The translations under genes were made by a program, and so were the position numbers. This document shows positions 9,782-19,671 of a DNA stretch of 64,000 bases, piece after piece. Below the pieces are notes generated by a model. The model was not told where the DNA came from and did not search any database. It worked only from the letters and a program-made list of their open reading frames with translations. Where the stretch lies: contig CAYQOM010000003.1 of the NCBI GenBank assembly GCA_964419145.1, forward strand, positions 372,001-436,000. The letters run 5' to 3'. The DNA is from UBA2336 sp964419145. GTDB taxonomy: Bacteria > Bacteroidota > Bacteroidia > Cytophagales > Cyclobacteriaceae. Every line of letters starts with the position of its first letter. The first letter of the stretch is position 1.

Positions 9782-10348
9782 ATGACCCCATTTGAATATG
9801 TGAGCGTGCTCATTTCCCTGATTTTGGGATTAGGCATTGCCGTGATCTTAACCGGATTGGCGCGCATCATTAAACGGTGGGAAGTGATAGTGCCTTACGG
9901 ACCCTTCTTTGTCTGGATTGTACTGGTCTTTGTGTTACACATTCAGGAGTGGTGGGAGACCTATCAGCTTATGAATTGGTCGAACTGGAGCCTAACGATT
10001 TTTCTATTTGTTATCCTCTACCCCATCTTGTTATTCATCCTGGCCAACCTATTGTTCCCGGTTAAATGGAAAGTACCCCTCGACCTGAAAGCCTATTACT
10101 TTTGCATTTGTCGGAAGTTTTTCTTTTTTACGATTTGCCTGGCACTAACCGCCTTGCTGCAAAATGTGTTTTTGTTAGACTACACCCTGTGGGAACAGCC
10201 TGTTCAACTAGGCGTTATCATGCTGTTTAGCATTCTGCTGATCGTTAGAACAGAAAAGGCATGGGTACATTACGCCATCTCGCTGGGCTTGCTCCTTATA
10301 TTAATCGGCAACCTGATTTTTTCCCCGCAACAACTGGTGGCCCCCTAG
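9782..10348 (+). CDS. Hypothetical six-segment membrane protein
   Basis: I do not recognise this 188-residue protein. It is almost entirely hydrophobic, with about six membrane segments separated by short charged loops, and has no signal peptide cleavage site or cofactor motif. It reads away from the respiratory operon and ends convergently with the TIGR02757 gene; the two stop codons share the palindrome CTAG at 10345-10348. Codon use looks like that of its neighbours, so it is probably a real gene. Function is unknown. Confidence 0.7.
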   Translation: MTPFEYVSVLISLILGLGIAVILTGLARIIKRWEVIVPYGPFFVWIVLVFVLHIQEWWETYQLMNWSNWSLTIFLFVILYPILLFILANLLFPVKWKVPLDLKAYYFCICRKFFFFTICLALTALLQNVFLLDYTLWEQPVQLGVIMLFSILLIVRTEKAWVHYAISLGLLLILIGNLIFSPQQLVAP

Positions 10349-11127
10349 AATTTTTCCAGTCCCAAACCAAATAAAGCAAAATCGTACTTCACGGGATCGA
10401 TGGGGTCCAGCTTACGCAGATTATCGGTTAGCTCAACAGCCGTGAGCCAGTCCGTTTGCTTGCGTTTGATCAGGCGCAAATTGCGCGCTACCCGCTCCAC
10501 ATGTACATCGCACGGGCAAATCAGCTGTGCTGGACTGATGGTTTCCCAAATACCAAAATCAACTCCTTTATTATCAATGCGTACCATCCAGCGCAGGTAC
10601 ATGTTCAGGCGCTTACAAGCCGACTTGCGTTCAGGGGTAGCGATGTGCTTTTTCGTTCGTACAGGAAAATCCGGGAGGCTAAAGAACAGGTTATGAAAAT
10701 TAATGAGTCCCTTTTCTACAGTCTGCTCCCCTGGTGAACCAGAAAATGCATCTTCCAGGGAATTGTGGCGTTGATAATACCACTTCAGAAAGGCAATGAA
10801 ATAGAGCGCATCCGTAGCGTTAAATGTGCGATGACGAAACTCAAGAAATGGTCTCAGATCATGTTCACGATGGTGTAAAATAAAGTCGTGCGGATCATGA
10901 TCCATCCACCCCAAAAGCTTACGACAGTTATTAATGATCGTAACGCGCTGCCCCCAGGCCAACGTAGCAGCAAATAACCCGGCAATTTCAACGTCTTGCT
11001 TTTTTGAAAACTGATGTGGAATCAGTATCGGATCAAGATCAATAAAGCCGGGTTGGTTGTATTGTTCCACTTTCGCATCCAGCAATTCTTTTAGTTCCGA
11101 CAGTTTAGCCAATCCGGTTTTCTTCAT
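10345..11127 (-). CDS. TIGR02757 (DUF2400) family protein
   Basis: This 260-residue soluble protein matches the conserved family TIGR02757. Recognisable stretches are DPILIPHQF near the N-terminus, LFAATLAWGQR, the C-terminal half with ICPCDVHVERVARNL, and the ending DPVKYDFALFGLG. The family is widespread in Bacteroidota and has no established function; some members have been compared with DNA-glycosylase-like helical folds, which I cannot verify here. It stands alone, between a convergent membrane protein and the divergent cotransporter gene. Confidence 0.85.
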   Translation of the reverse strand: MKKTGLAKLSELKELLDAKVEQYNQPGFIDLDPILIPHQFSKKQDVEIAGLFAATLAWGQRVTIINNCRKLLGWMDHDPHDFILHHREHDLRPFLEFRHRTFNATDALYFIAFLKWYYQRHNSLEDAFSGSPGEQTVEKGLINFHNLFFSLPDFPVRTKKHIATPERKSACKRLNMYLRWMVRIDNKGVDFGIWETISPAQLICPCDVHVERVARNLRLIKRKQTDWLTAVELTDNLRKLDPIDPVKYDFALFGLGLEKF

Positions 11128-11211
11128 TGCAGCAAATGAGGCGTTAAGTACTGATAAAGATCACTTTATTGAAAGTGCAAATGCCTTAAATTTCTGAAAA
11201 CAAAATCTGGA

Positions 11212-12897
11212 ATGAGTACCGAACTCAATTTGGTGGAATTACTTGCCGGCATTGGCATTTTCCTTTTCGGGATGTACCAACTGGAAGAAGCGCTGAAGCA
11301 ACTTTCCGGTGGCACCTTCCGAAAACTCCTTCGCAGGTTTACTGAAAACTGGTTTCGCAGTGTGGTGAGCGGAACGGTTGCCACGGCCGTACTTCAAAGT
11401 AGCACCGCAGTCTCCTTGATGGTACTGGCTTTTGCCGGAGCCGGTGTTTTGGGGATGGAAAGTGCCATCGGGGTTATTATCGGTTCCAATTTAGGCACCA
11501 CACTAACCAGTTGGATTGTAGCCACCCTTGGGTTTAAAGTAAAGATTGAGTTACTGGCGTTGCCCTTCATCGGTGTCGGTGGTTTAGGCCTGATTTTCTT
11601 TGGCACCTCTGGCCGTGGTGCCAACATCTGCAAATTTCTGGTTGGCTTCGGCTTTCTGTTTATGGGTCTCGACTATATGAAAACCAGCATCGATGGCATG
11701 GCCCAACATTACGACCTGGCCGCGCTGAAGCATTACCCCGGCATTGTGTTTATCCTTATAGGCTTTCTTCTCACGGCTATCATTCAATCCAGTTCTGCAT
11801 CGATGGCCATTATTCTCAGCGCCATTTATTCAGGTGTGCTTGCATTTCCCATGGCCGCTTACATGGTGATTGGCATCAACCTAGGCACCACCCTCACGGT
11901 ACTGATTGGTTCGCTGGGGTCACAAACCATTAAAAGGCGCGTGGCTGTCAGTCACTTGTTGTTTAATGTGGTTACAGCCGTAGTCGCTGTAGTCTTGTTC
12001 CCACTCCTGATGTACCTGATTCAAAAAACCATTCACCTGGAAAATGATCCCGTAACAGGCATTGCATTATTTCACACATTGTTTAACCTGATGGGTGTAG
12101 TTATTTTTCTTCCTTTCATTGGTTTTTTCACCAATTTAATTGTGCGCATGGTTCGTGAAAAGAAAACGACACTAACCCGATACCTGCACACCCTTAAACC
12201 CGATGTAACGGAGGCCGGCATTGAAGCCTTGAAAAACGAAATCCGTCATTTGATTGTGGAGGTTATTCGTTATCACCTGCGCCTGTTAAAGCTTAACCGT
12301 AAAGAACCCTTTCAATCTTTCCTGAAAAAAGAAGTGCCTGCCATTACCAAAGATGTGGCACCCGAGGAACAATATCAGAATATTAAATTACTGGAAGCTG
12401 AAATTTATACGTTTGCTTCCGGCCTGCAGATGCACGAACTCCGTGATGAAGAGGCGCGAGAGTTAAACAAACTCCTGCACGCAACCCGTAATGGAGTAGC
12501 TTCCGCAAAGATTCTGAAAGATGTGCAGCACAACCTGCAGGACGCTGAAGCATCCGATAATGCTGAAATCGAAAAGTTAATGTTGCACTTCAAGGAAAAG
12601 TGGGCCACTATTCACCAGGAATTTATTCGTGTATTGGAAGAAAAAGAAACCAGTACCAACATCAGCATGATTCACGGACTAACCTTAAAAAACAAGGAAG
12701 ATGACATCGCGTTTACGCAATTGATCACCAGCGTTATTGCTTCACGAAAAATCAATCAGGCTGATATCCCCACACAGATAACCCTTAACCGCGCCTTTAA
12801 TATGTCGGTGCGGCAAATGATTCACGCCTTACGGGACTTGTTGTTCACCGAACCGGAAGTGGAGATTGTGGAGAAATTAAGCGAGACGGCTAAGTAA
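11212..12897 (+). CDS. Na/Pi cotransporter family protein with PhoU-like C-terminus
   Basis: This 561-residue protein has two inverted copies of the Na/phosphate symporter repeat, marked by QSST (62-65) and QSSSAS (from 192), each followed by a conserved GxNLGTT-type stretch. The C-terminal part from about residue 335 is soluble, helical and rich in charged residues, as in PhoU-like domains fused to bacterial NptA-type transporters. It probably exports or imports phosphate with sodium at the inner membrane. It is monocistronic, divergent from the TIGR02757 gene with an 84-base spacer in which I see no clear promoter box. Confidence 0.92.
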   Translation: MSTELNLVELLAGIGIFLFGMYQLEEALKQLSGGTFRKLLRRFTENWFRSVVSGTVATAVLQSSTAVSLMVLAFAGAGVLGMESAIGVIIGSNLGTTLTSWIVATLGFKVKIELLALPFIGVGGLGLIFFGTSGRGANICKFLVGFGFLFMGLDYMKTSIDGMAQHYDLAALKHYPGIVFILIGFLLTAIIQSSSASMAIILSAIYSGVLAFPMAAYMVIGINLGTTLTVLIGSLGSQTIKRRVAVSHLLFNVVTAVVAVVLFPLLMYLIQKTIHLENDPVTGIALFHTLFNLMGVVIFLPFIGFFTNLIVRMVREKKTTLTRYLHTLKPDVTEAGIEALKNEIRHLIVEVIRYHLRLLKLNRKEPFQSFLKKEVPAITKDVAPEEQYQNIKLLEAEIYTFASGLQMHELRDEEARELNKLLHATRNGVASAKILKDVQHNLQDAEASDNAEIEKLMLHFKEKWATIHQEFIRVLEEKETSTNISMIHGLTLKNKEDDIAFTQLITSVIASRKINQADIPTQITLNRAFNMSVRQMIHALRDLLFTEPEVEIVEKLSETAK

Positions 12898-12992
12898 AAA
12901 TTATTTCGGTTGGTTAAGACATATCCACTCACACATAAACCACAGGAAAAACACAAAATATTTGGTACCTTAAAGGTGCATTTCAGGTAATC

Positions 12993-14651
12993 ATGTCGAA
13001 GAATTTAAGCTATTTGGCCGGAAGAAAGGGTGTTAATAAAACACTCTTCGAAGAATTGGGCATCGCTGCAGCAGAAACGGGCACGCCTTCTGTAGAAAAA
13101 ATGGAGGCTTTGAGAAAGGAATTCCTGGTTGGCAAAGCGAATGTGTACGGTACAACAACGTTTTATGATTTCCTAAAACCTGAAAATCAAAATAAGAAGG
13201 TGTATATCTGCAATGGCAGCGCTTGCCTATGTGCCGGAACGCAACCCGCGTTGAAAGAAAAATTACAAAACCACTTCAAGGAAGAAGAAATCGGGGAAAT
13301 GTGTTGCTTAGGAAGGTGTCATGAGAATTCAGCCTTTCATATATCGGGTAAAAACTATTCCGGAAAAGCGATTGATAATCTTGTAGAGATAAAGAAAAAT
13401 AAAATTGCCGTTGCCGATCAATACCTTATCGCAGCAAGTGGCACACCCATACTCACCCAAAAATTTCCGGGTGTAAAAGCGTATTACAAAATACTAAAAG
13501 ACTGCCTGCAAAAACCGGTTGAAACACTTCAAACAGAATTGAAAATATCCGGACTACGCGGGCGTGGCGGTGCCGGTTTTCCGATGGCAATTAAACTGGA
13601 GTCATGCCGAAATACTCCTGCCGAACAGCGCTTCATTGTCTGCAATGCGGATGAAGGCGACCCCGGTGCCTATTCTGATCGCTACTTGCTCGAACATCAA
13701 CCGCATGCGGTGTTGATGGGCATGATCATCGCAGGCTACCTGGCCGATGCATCAGTTGGTGTACTCTATATCCGGGCAGAGTATCCTGAGTCGATAGAGG
13801 TCATTGAAAATGCTATTCGGGAATTGCATCAGCATAACTTCATCGGTGAAAATATTCTCGGTTCAGAATTCTCGTTTCATTTTAAAGTTATTAAAGCGCA
13901 AGGTGCCTACATCTGCGGAGAAGAGACAGCGCTGCTTTCATCCATTGAAGGTCAGCGGCCGGAGGTTCGTGTGCGGCCACCATATCCGGCACAACAGGGG
14001 TTATTTAATTTACCCACTGTAGTCAACAATGTTGAAACATTGGCCAACCTACCATGGATCACACAACATGGCGGTGAGGCATTTGCTGCTATTGGTTTGG
14101 GAAAATCAACCGGAACAAAGCTGATTTCGTTGGATGGCTATTTCAATAAACCGGGTATTTATGAAGTGGACATGGGTACCCCCTTACGTGTTGTAGTAAA
14201 TGATCTGGGGGGCGGCTTCCGTAAACCCGTTAAAGCCATGCATATTGGCGGGCCGTTGGGCGGATTGGTGCCTGTAGCCAAAATCAACGACCTTACAATA
14301 GATTTTGAATCATTCTCTAAAAACGGATTTCTTTTGGGGCATGCATCGATTGTATGCATTCCTGAAGATTTCCCGATTCTATTATATATAGAACATTTGT
14401 TCGAGTTCACGGCACACGAAAGCTGCGGAAAATGTTTCCCGTGTCGGTTAGGATCAACACGAGGAAAAGAGATGCTTGAAAAAGCCAGAACCAGTGAATA
14501 CAAAATTGATCGCGTGCTAATGGATGACTTGCTCGAAACATTGGAGATCGGCTCATTGTGTATGCTGGGCGGTGGATTACCGCTGCCTGTGAGGAATGCG
14601 TTGCATTATTTTGAAGATGAATTGAAGTCTTACTTTGTAACTAAAGGGTAG
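12993..14651 (+). CDS. NADH-linked formate dehydrogenase, fused FdsG/FdsB (NuoE/NuoF-like) subunit
   Basis: This 552-residue protein passes electrons between NAD and the molybdenum subunit next door. The N-terminal 140 residues are a NuoE-like domain with a 2Fe-2S site at Cys73/Cys78 and Cys105/Cys109. The rest is NuoF-like: the nucleotide/FMN motif GRGGAGFP (190-197), CNADEGDPGAYSDR, and the 4Fe-4S motif ESCGKCFPCR with a last cysteine in GSLCMLGG. Separate FdsG and FdsB proteins are usual in soluble formate dehydrogenases, so here they are fused. Six bases separate it from the alpha subunit, and no other complex I genes are nearby, which supports a formate dehydrogenase rather than respiration complex I. 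Confidence 0.9.
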   Translation: MSKNLSYLAGRKGVNKTLFEELGIAAAETGTPSVEKMEALRKEFLVGKANVYGTTTFYDFLKPENQNKKVYICNGSACLCAGTQPALKEKLQNHFKEEEIGEMCCLGRCHENSAFHISGKNYSGKAIDNLVEIKKNKIAVADQYLIAASGTPILTQKFPGVKAYYKILKDCLQKPVETLQTELKISGLRGRGGAGFPMAIKLESCRNTPAEQRFIVCNADEGDPGAYSDRYLLEHQPHAVLMGMIIAGYLADASVGVLYIRAEYPESIEVIENAIRELHQHNFIGENILGSEFSFHFKVIKAQGAYICGEETALLSSIEGQRPEVRVRPPYPAQQGLFNLPTVVNNVETLANLPWITQHGGEAFAAIGLGKSTGTKLISLDGYFNKPGIYEVDMGTPLRVVVNDLGGGFRKPVKAMHIGGPLGGLVPVAKINDLTIDFESFSKNGFLLGHASIVCIPEDFPILLYIEHLFEFTAHESCGKCFPCRLGSTRGKEMLEKARTSEYKIDRVLMDDLLETLEIGSLCMLGGGLPLPVRNALHYFEDELKSYFVTKG

Positions 14652-14656
14652 TTGAT

Positions 14657-17443
14657 ATGGAAGCGGTAAAGACAAAAGCAACAGTTAATATCCACACCAA
14701 CGGAAACGGTGCGGATAAAATTAAATTGGCGTACATCAACGATAAACCTTATGAAATCAAGGAAGGCGAAACTGTACTTTCCTTTGTTCGTAGAAATCTT
14801 GGACAAAACCGGGTACCCACTCTTTGTGACGCACCCAACCTTGAACCGTTCGGCTCCTGCCGGGTATGCAGCGTGGAAGTTGCCTTGCAACAGAACGGCC
14901 CCACAAAAACGGTGGCATCCTGCCACACTCCAGTTTCACCTAACGCCTATATTTATACCGATACACAAAAGATCACCCGTCTACGAAAAAACATCATTGA
15001 GCTTGTTCTCACCGATCACCCACTCGATTGCCTTACGTGTGAAGTGAACAACAACTGTGAACTGCAAACCGTAGCTGCGCAAGTTGGCGTACGTGATGTG
15101 CGTTACCCGGAAGGCAAAACCCATCTTGATCGCAAAAAAGATTTAAGTCACCCGTACATGACCTCTGATCTTTCCAAGTGCATCAATTGCTTTCGGTGTG
15201 TACGTGCCTGCGATGAAGTACAAGGTGAAATGGTGTTGAGTATGGCTGGTCGCGGATTTGATAGTCACATCATCAAAAGCTTTGACGATAACTTCTTGAA
15301 TTCTGATTGCGTAAGTTGTGGCGCTTGTGCGCAAGCCTGTCCTACTTCTGCTATTTCAGATGTATTTGAATCCAAGAGCATCAATGTGCAGAAAAAAGTA
15401 CGCACGGTTTGTACGTACTGCGGAGTTGGATGCAACCTCGAAGTGGCCGTAAACGATGATAAAATCAAATCGATACAAGCGCCTTACGATGCTGAAGTAA
15501 ATCAGGGTCACACCTGCCTGAAGGGAAGATTTGCCTTTTCCTTCTACAACCACCCCGACCGGTTACGTACGCCCCTCATCCGAAAGAATGGTGAACTTCA
15601 ACCTGCCAGTTGGGATGAAGCCTATGATTTTATAGCAGAAAAACTTACAGCTATAAAAAACACGTACGGTCCCGACTACATCGCGGGCATTTCATCGGCA
15701 CGCTGCACGAATGAAGAAAATTACCTGATGCAGAAATTCATCCGCGTAGTGATCGGCACCAACAACATCGACTCCTGCGCACGGGTATGCCACTCGCCTA
15801 CAGCACTGGGTATGCAACGCAGTTTTGGTACTGGTGCTGCCACCAACTCCATTGAAGATTTAAAATATGCGGATTGCATTCTGGTCATTGGTGCGAACCC
15901 GACAGATGGTCATCCGGTAACAGGCGCGAAGTTCAAGCAATTTGCCATGAAGGGAAAAACAACCATTGTAATTGATCCGCGCAGAACAGAACTCGCCCGC
16001 TTTGCAACCTACCATCTTCCACTACGGCCCGGAACCAACGTGGCCATGCTCAACATGATGTTGTACTACATCATCACCGAAGGATTGGAACACAAGGAAT
16101 TCATTGAATCGAGAACAGAAGGCTACGAAGATTTCAAAAAACAAATTCTGAATGTAAACATTAACGAACTTGAACGCATCACCGGTGTCGACCGAAACCT
16201 GGTACGTGAAGCAACACTGGCGTATGCCAAATCAAAAGCAGCCATGGCTTTCCATGGACTTGGAGTTACCGAACATTCTTATGGAACATACGCCATCATG
16301 TTGATTACAGATCTTGCTATGATTACCGGAAACATCGGCCGAAAAGGTGTTGGAGTAAATCCATTACGCGGTCAGAATAATGTACAGGGCGCTGCCGATA
16401 TGGGTTGCCAGCCACACCAGGGTGCCGGGTATTTTGATGTAACCCATCCGGAATATCATAAAATGTATGAACAGTTCTATGGCGTTAACCTTCCGAATCA
16501 TATCGGCTATAAAATTCCACAGATGTATACCGCTTCGCTGGATAATAAATTAAAGGCCTTATGGCTGATGGGTGAAGACCTGGTGCAAACTGATCCGAAT
16601 ACAAACAAAGTGATATCTGCATTAAAGAACCTTGACCTGCTTGTTGTACAGGAACTCTTTATGACGGAAACCGCCAAGCTCGCCACCGTAGTTTTACCCG
16701 GTACTTCCTTCCTCGAAAAGAGCGGAACGTTCACCAATGGCGAACGAAGAATACAACGCGTGAACAAAGTGGTTGAACCTATTGAAGGCACAAAATCCGA
16801 TGGGCAAATTGTGGTGGATATCATGAACCATATGGGATATGCGCAACCCGATTATGATCCGGATACTTTGTTGAAAGAAATTTCACAAATCGTTCCGTTC
16901 TTCAAAGGCGTAAAGTGGAATGAACTGGGTGAAAACGGAAAACAATGGCCGGTGAAAGAAGACGGAACAGATACAAAAATTCTGCACACCGAAACATTCA
17001 AGCGCGGTAAAGGCAAGTTCCACTATTTCGATTTTCAGGAAAGTCAGGAAATCATCAACAACGGAAAGGAATATCCCTACATCATTACCACCAACCGCGA
17101 ACTGGAACATTACAATGCAGGCACCATGACGCGCAGAACAAAAAATGTAGAACTCCTGACGGAAGACGTGTTGCTCATCAATCCGGCTGATGCCGAAAAA
17201 CATTTTATCAAAGATGGCGACATGGTTTGCGTGGAGTCTGCGCGGGGCAAAGTAGATTTGAAAGCACGCATTACCGATGAAGTAAAACCCGGCATCTTAA
17301 GCTCAACCTTCCACTTTCCTGAAATCGGGTTGAACGTAATTGGATCCGATGAGCACGACAGCGAAGCCATGTGCCCGGAATACAAAGTGATTGCGGTGAA
17401 TATTCGCAAGAGTAAGGGAATGCATAAAGTAACCGTAGCCTGA
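14657..17443 (+). CDS. Formate dehydrogenase alpha subunit (molybdopterin, FdsA/FdhF-like)
   Basis: This 928-residue catalytic subunit oxidises formate to CO2 at a bis-molybdopterin centre. Domains in order: 2Fe-2S ferredoxin (Cys57, 68, 71, 89); a His-Cys cluster with Cys125/128/134; two 4Fe-4S sites (Cys175/178/181/185 and Cys218/221/224/228); the proximal 4Fe-4S site (Cys252/255/259/287); and the molybdopterin domains. The metal ligand is Cys378 (codon TGC) followed by the catalytic His379 in SCARVCHSP, so this is a cysteine enzyme and not a selenoenzyme. The C-terminus holds the MopB substrate-binding fold. The fdhD gene needed for maturation lies 4 kb downstream on the other strand. Confidence 0.94.
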   Translation: MEAVKTKATVNIHTNGNGADKIKLAYINDKPYEIKEGETVLSFVRRNLGQNRVPTLCDAPNLEPFGSCRVCSVEVALQQNGPTKTVASCHTPVSPNAYIYTDTQKITRLRKNIIELVLTDHPLDCLTCEVNNNCELQTVAAQVGVRDVRYPEGKTHLDRKKDLSHPYMTSDLSKCINCFRCVRACDEVQGEMVLSMAGRGFDSHIIKSFDDNFLNSDCVSCGACAQACPTSAISDVFESKSINVQKKVRTVCTYCGVGCNLEVAVNDDKIKSIQAPYDAEVNQGHTCLKGRFAFSFYNHPDRLRTPLIRKNGELQPASWDEAYDFIAEKLTAIKNTYGPDYIAGISSARCTNEENYLMQKFIRVVIGTNNIDSCARVCHSPTALGMQRSFGTGAATNSIEDLKYADCILVIGANPTDGHPVTGAKFKQFAMKGKTTIVIDPRRTELARFATYHLPLRPGTNVAMLNMMLYYIITEGLEHKEFIESRTEGYEDFKKQILNVNINELERITGVDRNLVREATLAYAKSKAAMAFHGLGVTEHSYGTYAIMLITDLAMITGNIGRKGVGVNPLRGQNNVQGAADMGCQPHQGAGYFDVTHPEYHKMYEQFYGVNLPNHIGYKIPQMYTASLDNKLKALWLMGEDLVQTDPNTNKVISALKNLDLLVVQELFMTETAKLATVVLPGTSFLEKSGTFTNGERRIQRVNKVVEPIEGTKSDGQIVVDIMNHMGYAQPDYDPDTLLKEISQIVPFFKGVKWNELGENGKQWPVKEDGTDTKILHTETFKRGKGKFHYFDFQESQEIINNGKEYPYIITTNRELEHYNAGTMTRRTKNVELLTEDVLLINPADAEKHFIKDGDMVCVESARGKVDLKARITDEVKPGILSSTFHFPEIGLNVIGSDEHDSEAMCPEYKVIAVNIRKSKGMHKVTVA

Positions 17444-17486
17444 CTTAAATATCATGCCTTTGTGAGTATGTCGATTTTTCAATTGG

Positions 17487-17520
17487 TTGCTCGAAGACAA
17501 TCACACAATAACTATCTTTA
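17487..17520 (+). promoter_or_regulatory. Candidate promoter of the serine hydrolase gene
   Basis: TTG (17487-17489) is followed after 23 bases by TATCTTTA (17513-17520), one base off the Bacteroidota -7 box TAnnTTTG. It lies 16 bases before the start codon. The mismatch and long spacer make this a weak call. Confidence 0.3.
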
Positions 17521-17536
17521 AAAACTAAACAACCTT

Positions 17537-18922
17537 ATGCGCAAACTCATTCTCCGCTCCCTGCTCGTTATCATTCTGGCTGGGCTAAGCTACGGCATCT
17601 ATTACGCCTGGATTGCCTTCCCAATTATCACTGGCTATGGTGCAAAAATTTTATGCTCCTGCACCATGCTGGTTGGTCGGGCAGAACAGGATGTAATTGA
17701 CAACGAACTCGGCTCAGGGCTACTCAAACTCGGATCATTCAAAGCAAACTATACCGACTTATCTGCTACCGCCAGTGTTTTTGGGTTAGCTAAACGCAAA
17801 GCGATTTACAGAAAAGGACTTGGCTGCACATTGGTTAACGGGGTTACCGAAGAAGAGCTTCGTGCACAAAACTGGAAAATTGCCGCTCCTGAAAATATAC
17901 GTCAAGATACCCTTGCCTGGCCCATGGGCAACCGAACTTCCGATTCGCTTGACCTGAGTGGATATAATTTGGAGTTACTCACAAAAACCGTGAACGAAGC
18001 GTTTGAAGAACCCGGTGAAGAAAAGAACAGACGAACCCGTGCAGTAATTATCATACACCATGGCGATATCATTCTTGAAAAATATGCAGATGGGTTTGAT
18101 CAAAACACACGACTCATGGGGTGGTCGATGACAAAAAGTTTAACCAACGCCATGATGGGCATACTCGTACGCGATGGAAAACTTACCGTAAACCAACCCG
18201 CTCCGATTGAGGAATGGAAAAATGATGAACGATCAGCCATCACCATTCACAATTTGATGCAAGCTTCTTCGGGTTTGGATTGGCAGGAAGATTACAGCGG
18301 CCCCAGCACGGCCACCAACATGCTTTTTAAAAAACGCGATGCCGGAAAATACGCATTGTCCGTTCCATTAAAGCACACTCCGGGTGAAGTATTTTATTAT
18401 TCCAGTGGCACAACCAATATTCTTTCACTGATTATCCGGCAATCGGTTGGCGATGAAACCTATCATCGCTTTGCTTATGAAAATGTCTTTCATAAAATCG
18501 GGATGAATTCGTTGGTGATTGAGCCCGATCCGGGAGGAACATTTGTAGGTTCATCTTTTTCTTATGCCACGGCCCGCGATTGGGCAAGGTTCGGCTTGTT
18601 GTATCTGAATGATGGTTATTGGTCAACGGGAAGAATACTTCCGGAAGGCTGGATAGAATACACCGCCACACCAGCCAAGGGTGCAAAACGCGGAGAATAC
18701 GGAGCCCAATTCTGGTTAAATGCAGGTGATCCAACTGATATTGCCAACAAAACGTATCCGGATGTTCCTTCAGATATGTTTTACGCCAGCGGATATGAAG
18801 GCCAGAATGTATTTATCATTCCCTCTCATGATCTGATTGTGGTAAAACTAAGCCTGACCACCGGCAATGCTGTTGATGACAATGCATTCTTGAAAGAAAT
18901 TATTCGCGCGCTACCCGAATAG
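17537..18922 (+). CDS. Serine hydrolase, class C beta-lactamase / NylB-like fold
   Basis: This 461-residue protein has an N-terminal membrane or signal segment (residues 7-29) and a beta-lactamase-type domain from about 140. The active-site motif SMTK sits at 197-200 and YSSG at 288-291, the pattern of esterases and amidases related to 6-aminohexanoate-dimer hydrolase rather than true class C beta-lactamases (YxN). It is likely periplasmic or membrane-anchored. It lies 93 bases behind the formate dehydrogenase gene and 48 before the SDR; a functional link to formate is not evident. The substrate cannot be told from sequence. Confidence 0.87.
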   Translation: MRKLILRSLLVIILAGLSYGIYYAWIAFPIITGYGAKILCSCTMLVGRAEQDVIDNELGSGLLKLGSFKANYTDLSATASVFGLAKRKAIYRKGLGCTLVNGVTEEELRAQNWKIAAPENIRQDTLAWPMGNRTSDSLDLSGYNLELLTKTVNEAFEEPGEEKNRRTRAVIIIHHGDIILEKYADGFDQNTRLMGWSMTKSLTNAMMGILVRDGKLTVNQPAPIEEWKNDERSAITIHNLMQASSGLDWQEDYSGPSTATNMLFKKRDAGKYALSVPLKHTPGEVFYYSSGTTNILSLIIRQSVGDETYHRFAYENVFHKIGMNSLVIEPDPGGTFVGSSFSYATARDWARFGLLYLNDGYWSTGRILPEGWIEYTATPAKGAKRGEYGAQFWLNAGDPTDIANKTYPDVPSDMFYASGYEGQNVFIIPSHDLIVVKLSLTTGNAVDDNAFLKEIIRALPE

Positions 18923-18970
18923 CGTTAACATTTGCAACTGCAGACTGTTAGAAGGAAGATAAACCTGAAC

Positions 18971-19669
18971 ATGTCTGCACAGAAATCTTTTGTACTCATT
19001 GGTGGTAGTTATGGTATCGGAGCCTCATTAGCCGATATTCTGTTGAAGCAAGGGTACGATGTAACCGTTTTAAGTCGAACTAAACCTGAACATTCCGATA
19101 TCAGGCACGTGTTGTTTGACGTTGCCACCGATTCAATTGATATTACTCAACTTCCTGAAGTCATCGATGGCGTGGCGTACCTGCCGGGTACCATTGCATT
19201 AAAACCCTTTCATCGGTTTACCGATGCTGAGTTTTTAGCTGACTTTCAACTAAACACCTTAGGCGCTGCACGGGTTATACGCGAGTTGCTCCCCAGACTG
19301 AAAGCCGCAACCCAAAGTTCAGTTGTGTTGTTCAGCACGGTGGCGGTTCAGCAAGGCATGCCCTTTCATGCATCAGTCGCTATGGCCAAAGGTGCGTTGG
19401 AAGGATTAACCCGATCACTTGCTGCCGAGTTGGCACCAAAAATTCGGGTAAATGCAATTGCCCCTTCGATCACGGATACACCGTTAGCATCAAAAATCCT
19501 TTCGAGTGAAGAAAAGAAAAAAGCATCCGGAGATCGTCATCCACTAAAACGGGTAGGCGAGCCAATGGATGTTGCTCAGGCTGCCGCCTGGTTACTCAGC
19601 GATCAAAGCAGTTGGGTTAGCGGACAAATTATTCCGGTAGATGGCGGAATGTCGACTTTGCGTGTTTAA
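18971..19669 (+). CDS. SDR-family protein lacking the usual catalytic tyrosine
   Basis: This 232-residue protein has a Rossmann fold of the short-chain dehydrogenase type, with the nucleotide motif GGSYGIG at the N-terminus and a C-terminal SGQIIPVDGG stretch. The usual YxxxK is replaced: the aligned segment is SVAMAK, with Val four residues before the lysine. Activity may therefore be altered, or another residue may serve. I chose the ATG at 18971, preceded by AGAAGGA, over an upstream in-frame TTG at 18932. The stop is two bases before the ferredoxin start, so the two are probably translated together. Confidence 0.85.
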   Translation: MSAQKSFVLIGGSYGIGASLADILLKQGYDVTVLSRTKPEHSDIRHVLFDVATDSIDITQLPEVIDGVAYLPGTIALKPFHRFTDAEFLADFQLNTLGAARVIRELLPRLKAATQSSVVLFSTVAVQQGMPFHASVAMAKGALEGLTRSLAAELAPKIRVNAIAPSITDTPLASKILSSEEKKKASGDRHPLKRVGEPMDVAQAAAWLLSDQSSWVSGQIIPVDGGMSTLRV

Positions 19670-19671
19670 GT

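Noticed and set aside
12898..12992. Promoter of the formate dehydrogenase operon
   Set aside because: AATATTTG near 12957 is one base off the -7 box but no -33 box with proper spacing was found, so it was not listed as a feature.
15768..15800. Possible selenocysteine at the active site of the formate dehydrogenase
   Set aside because: The codon at the metal-ligand position (residue 378) is TGC, an ordinary cysteine codon, and the frame has no internal TGA.
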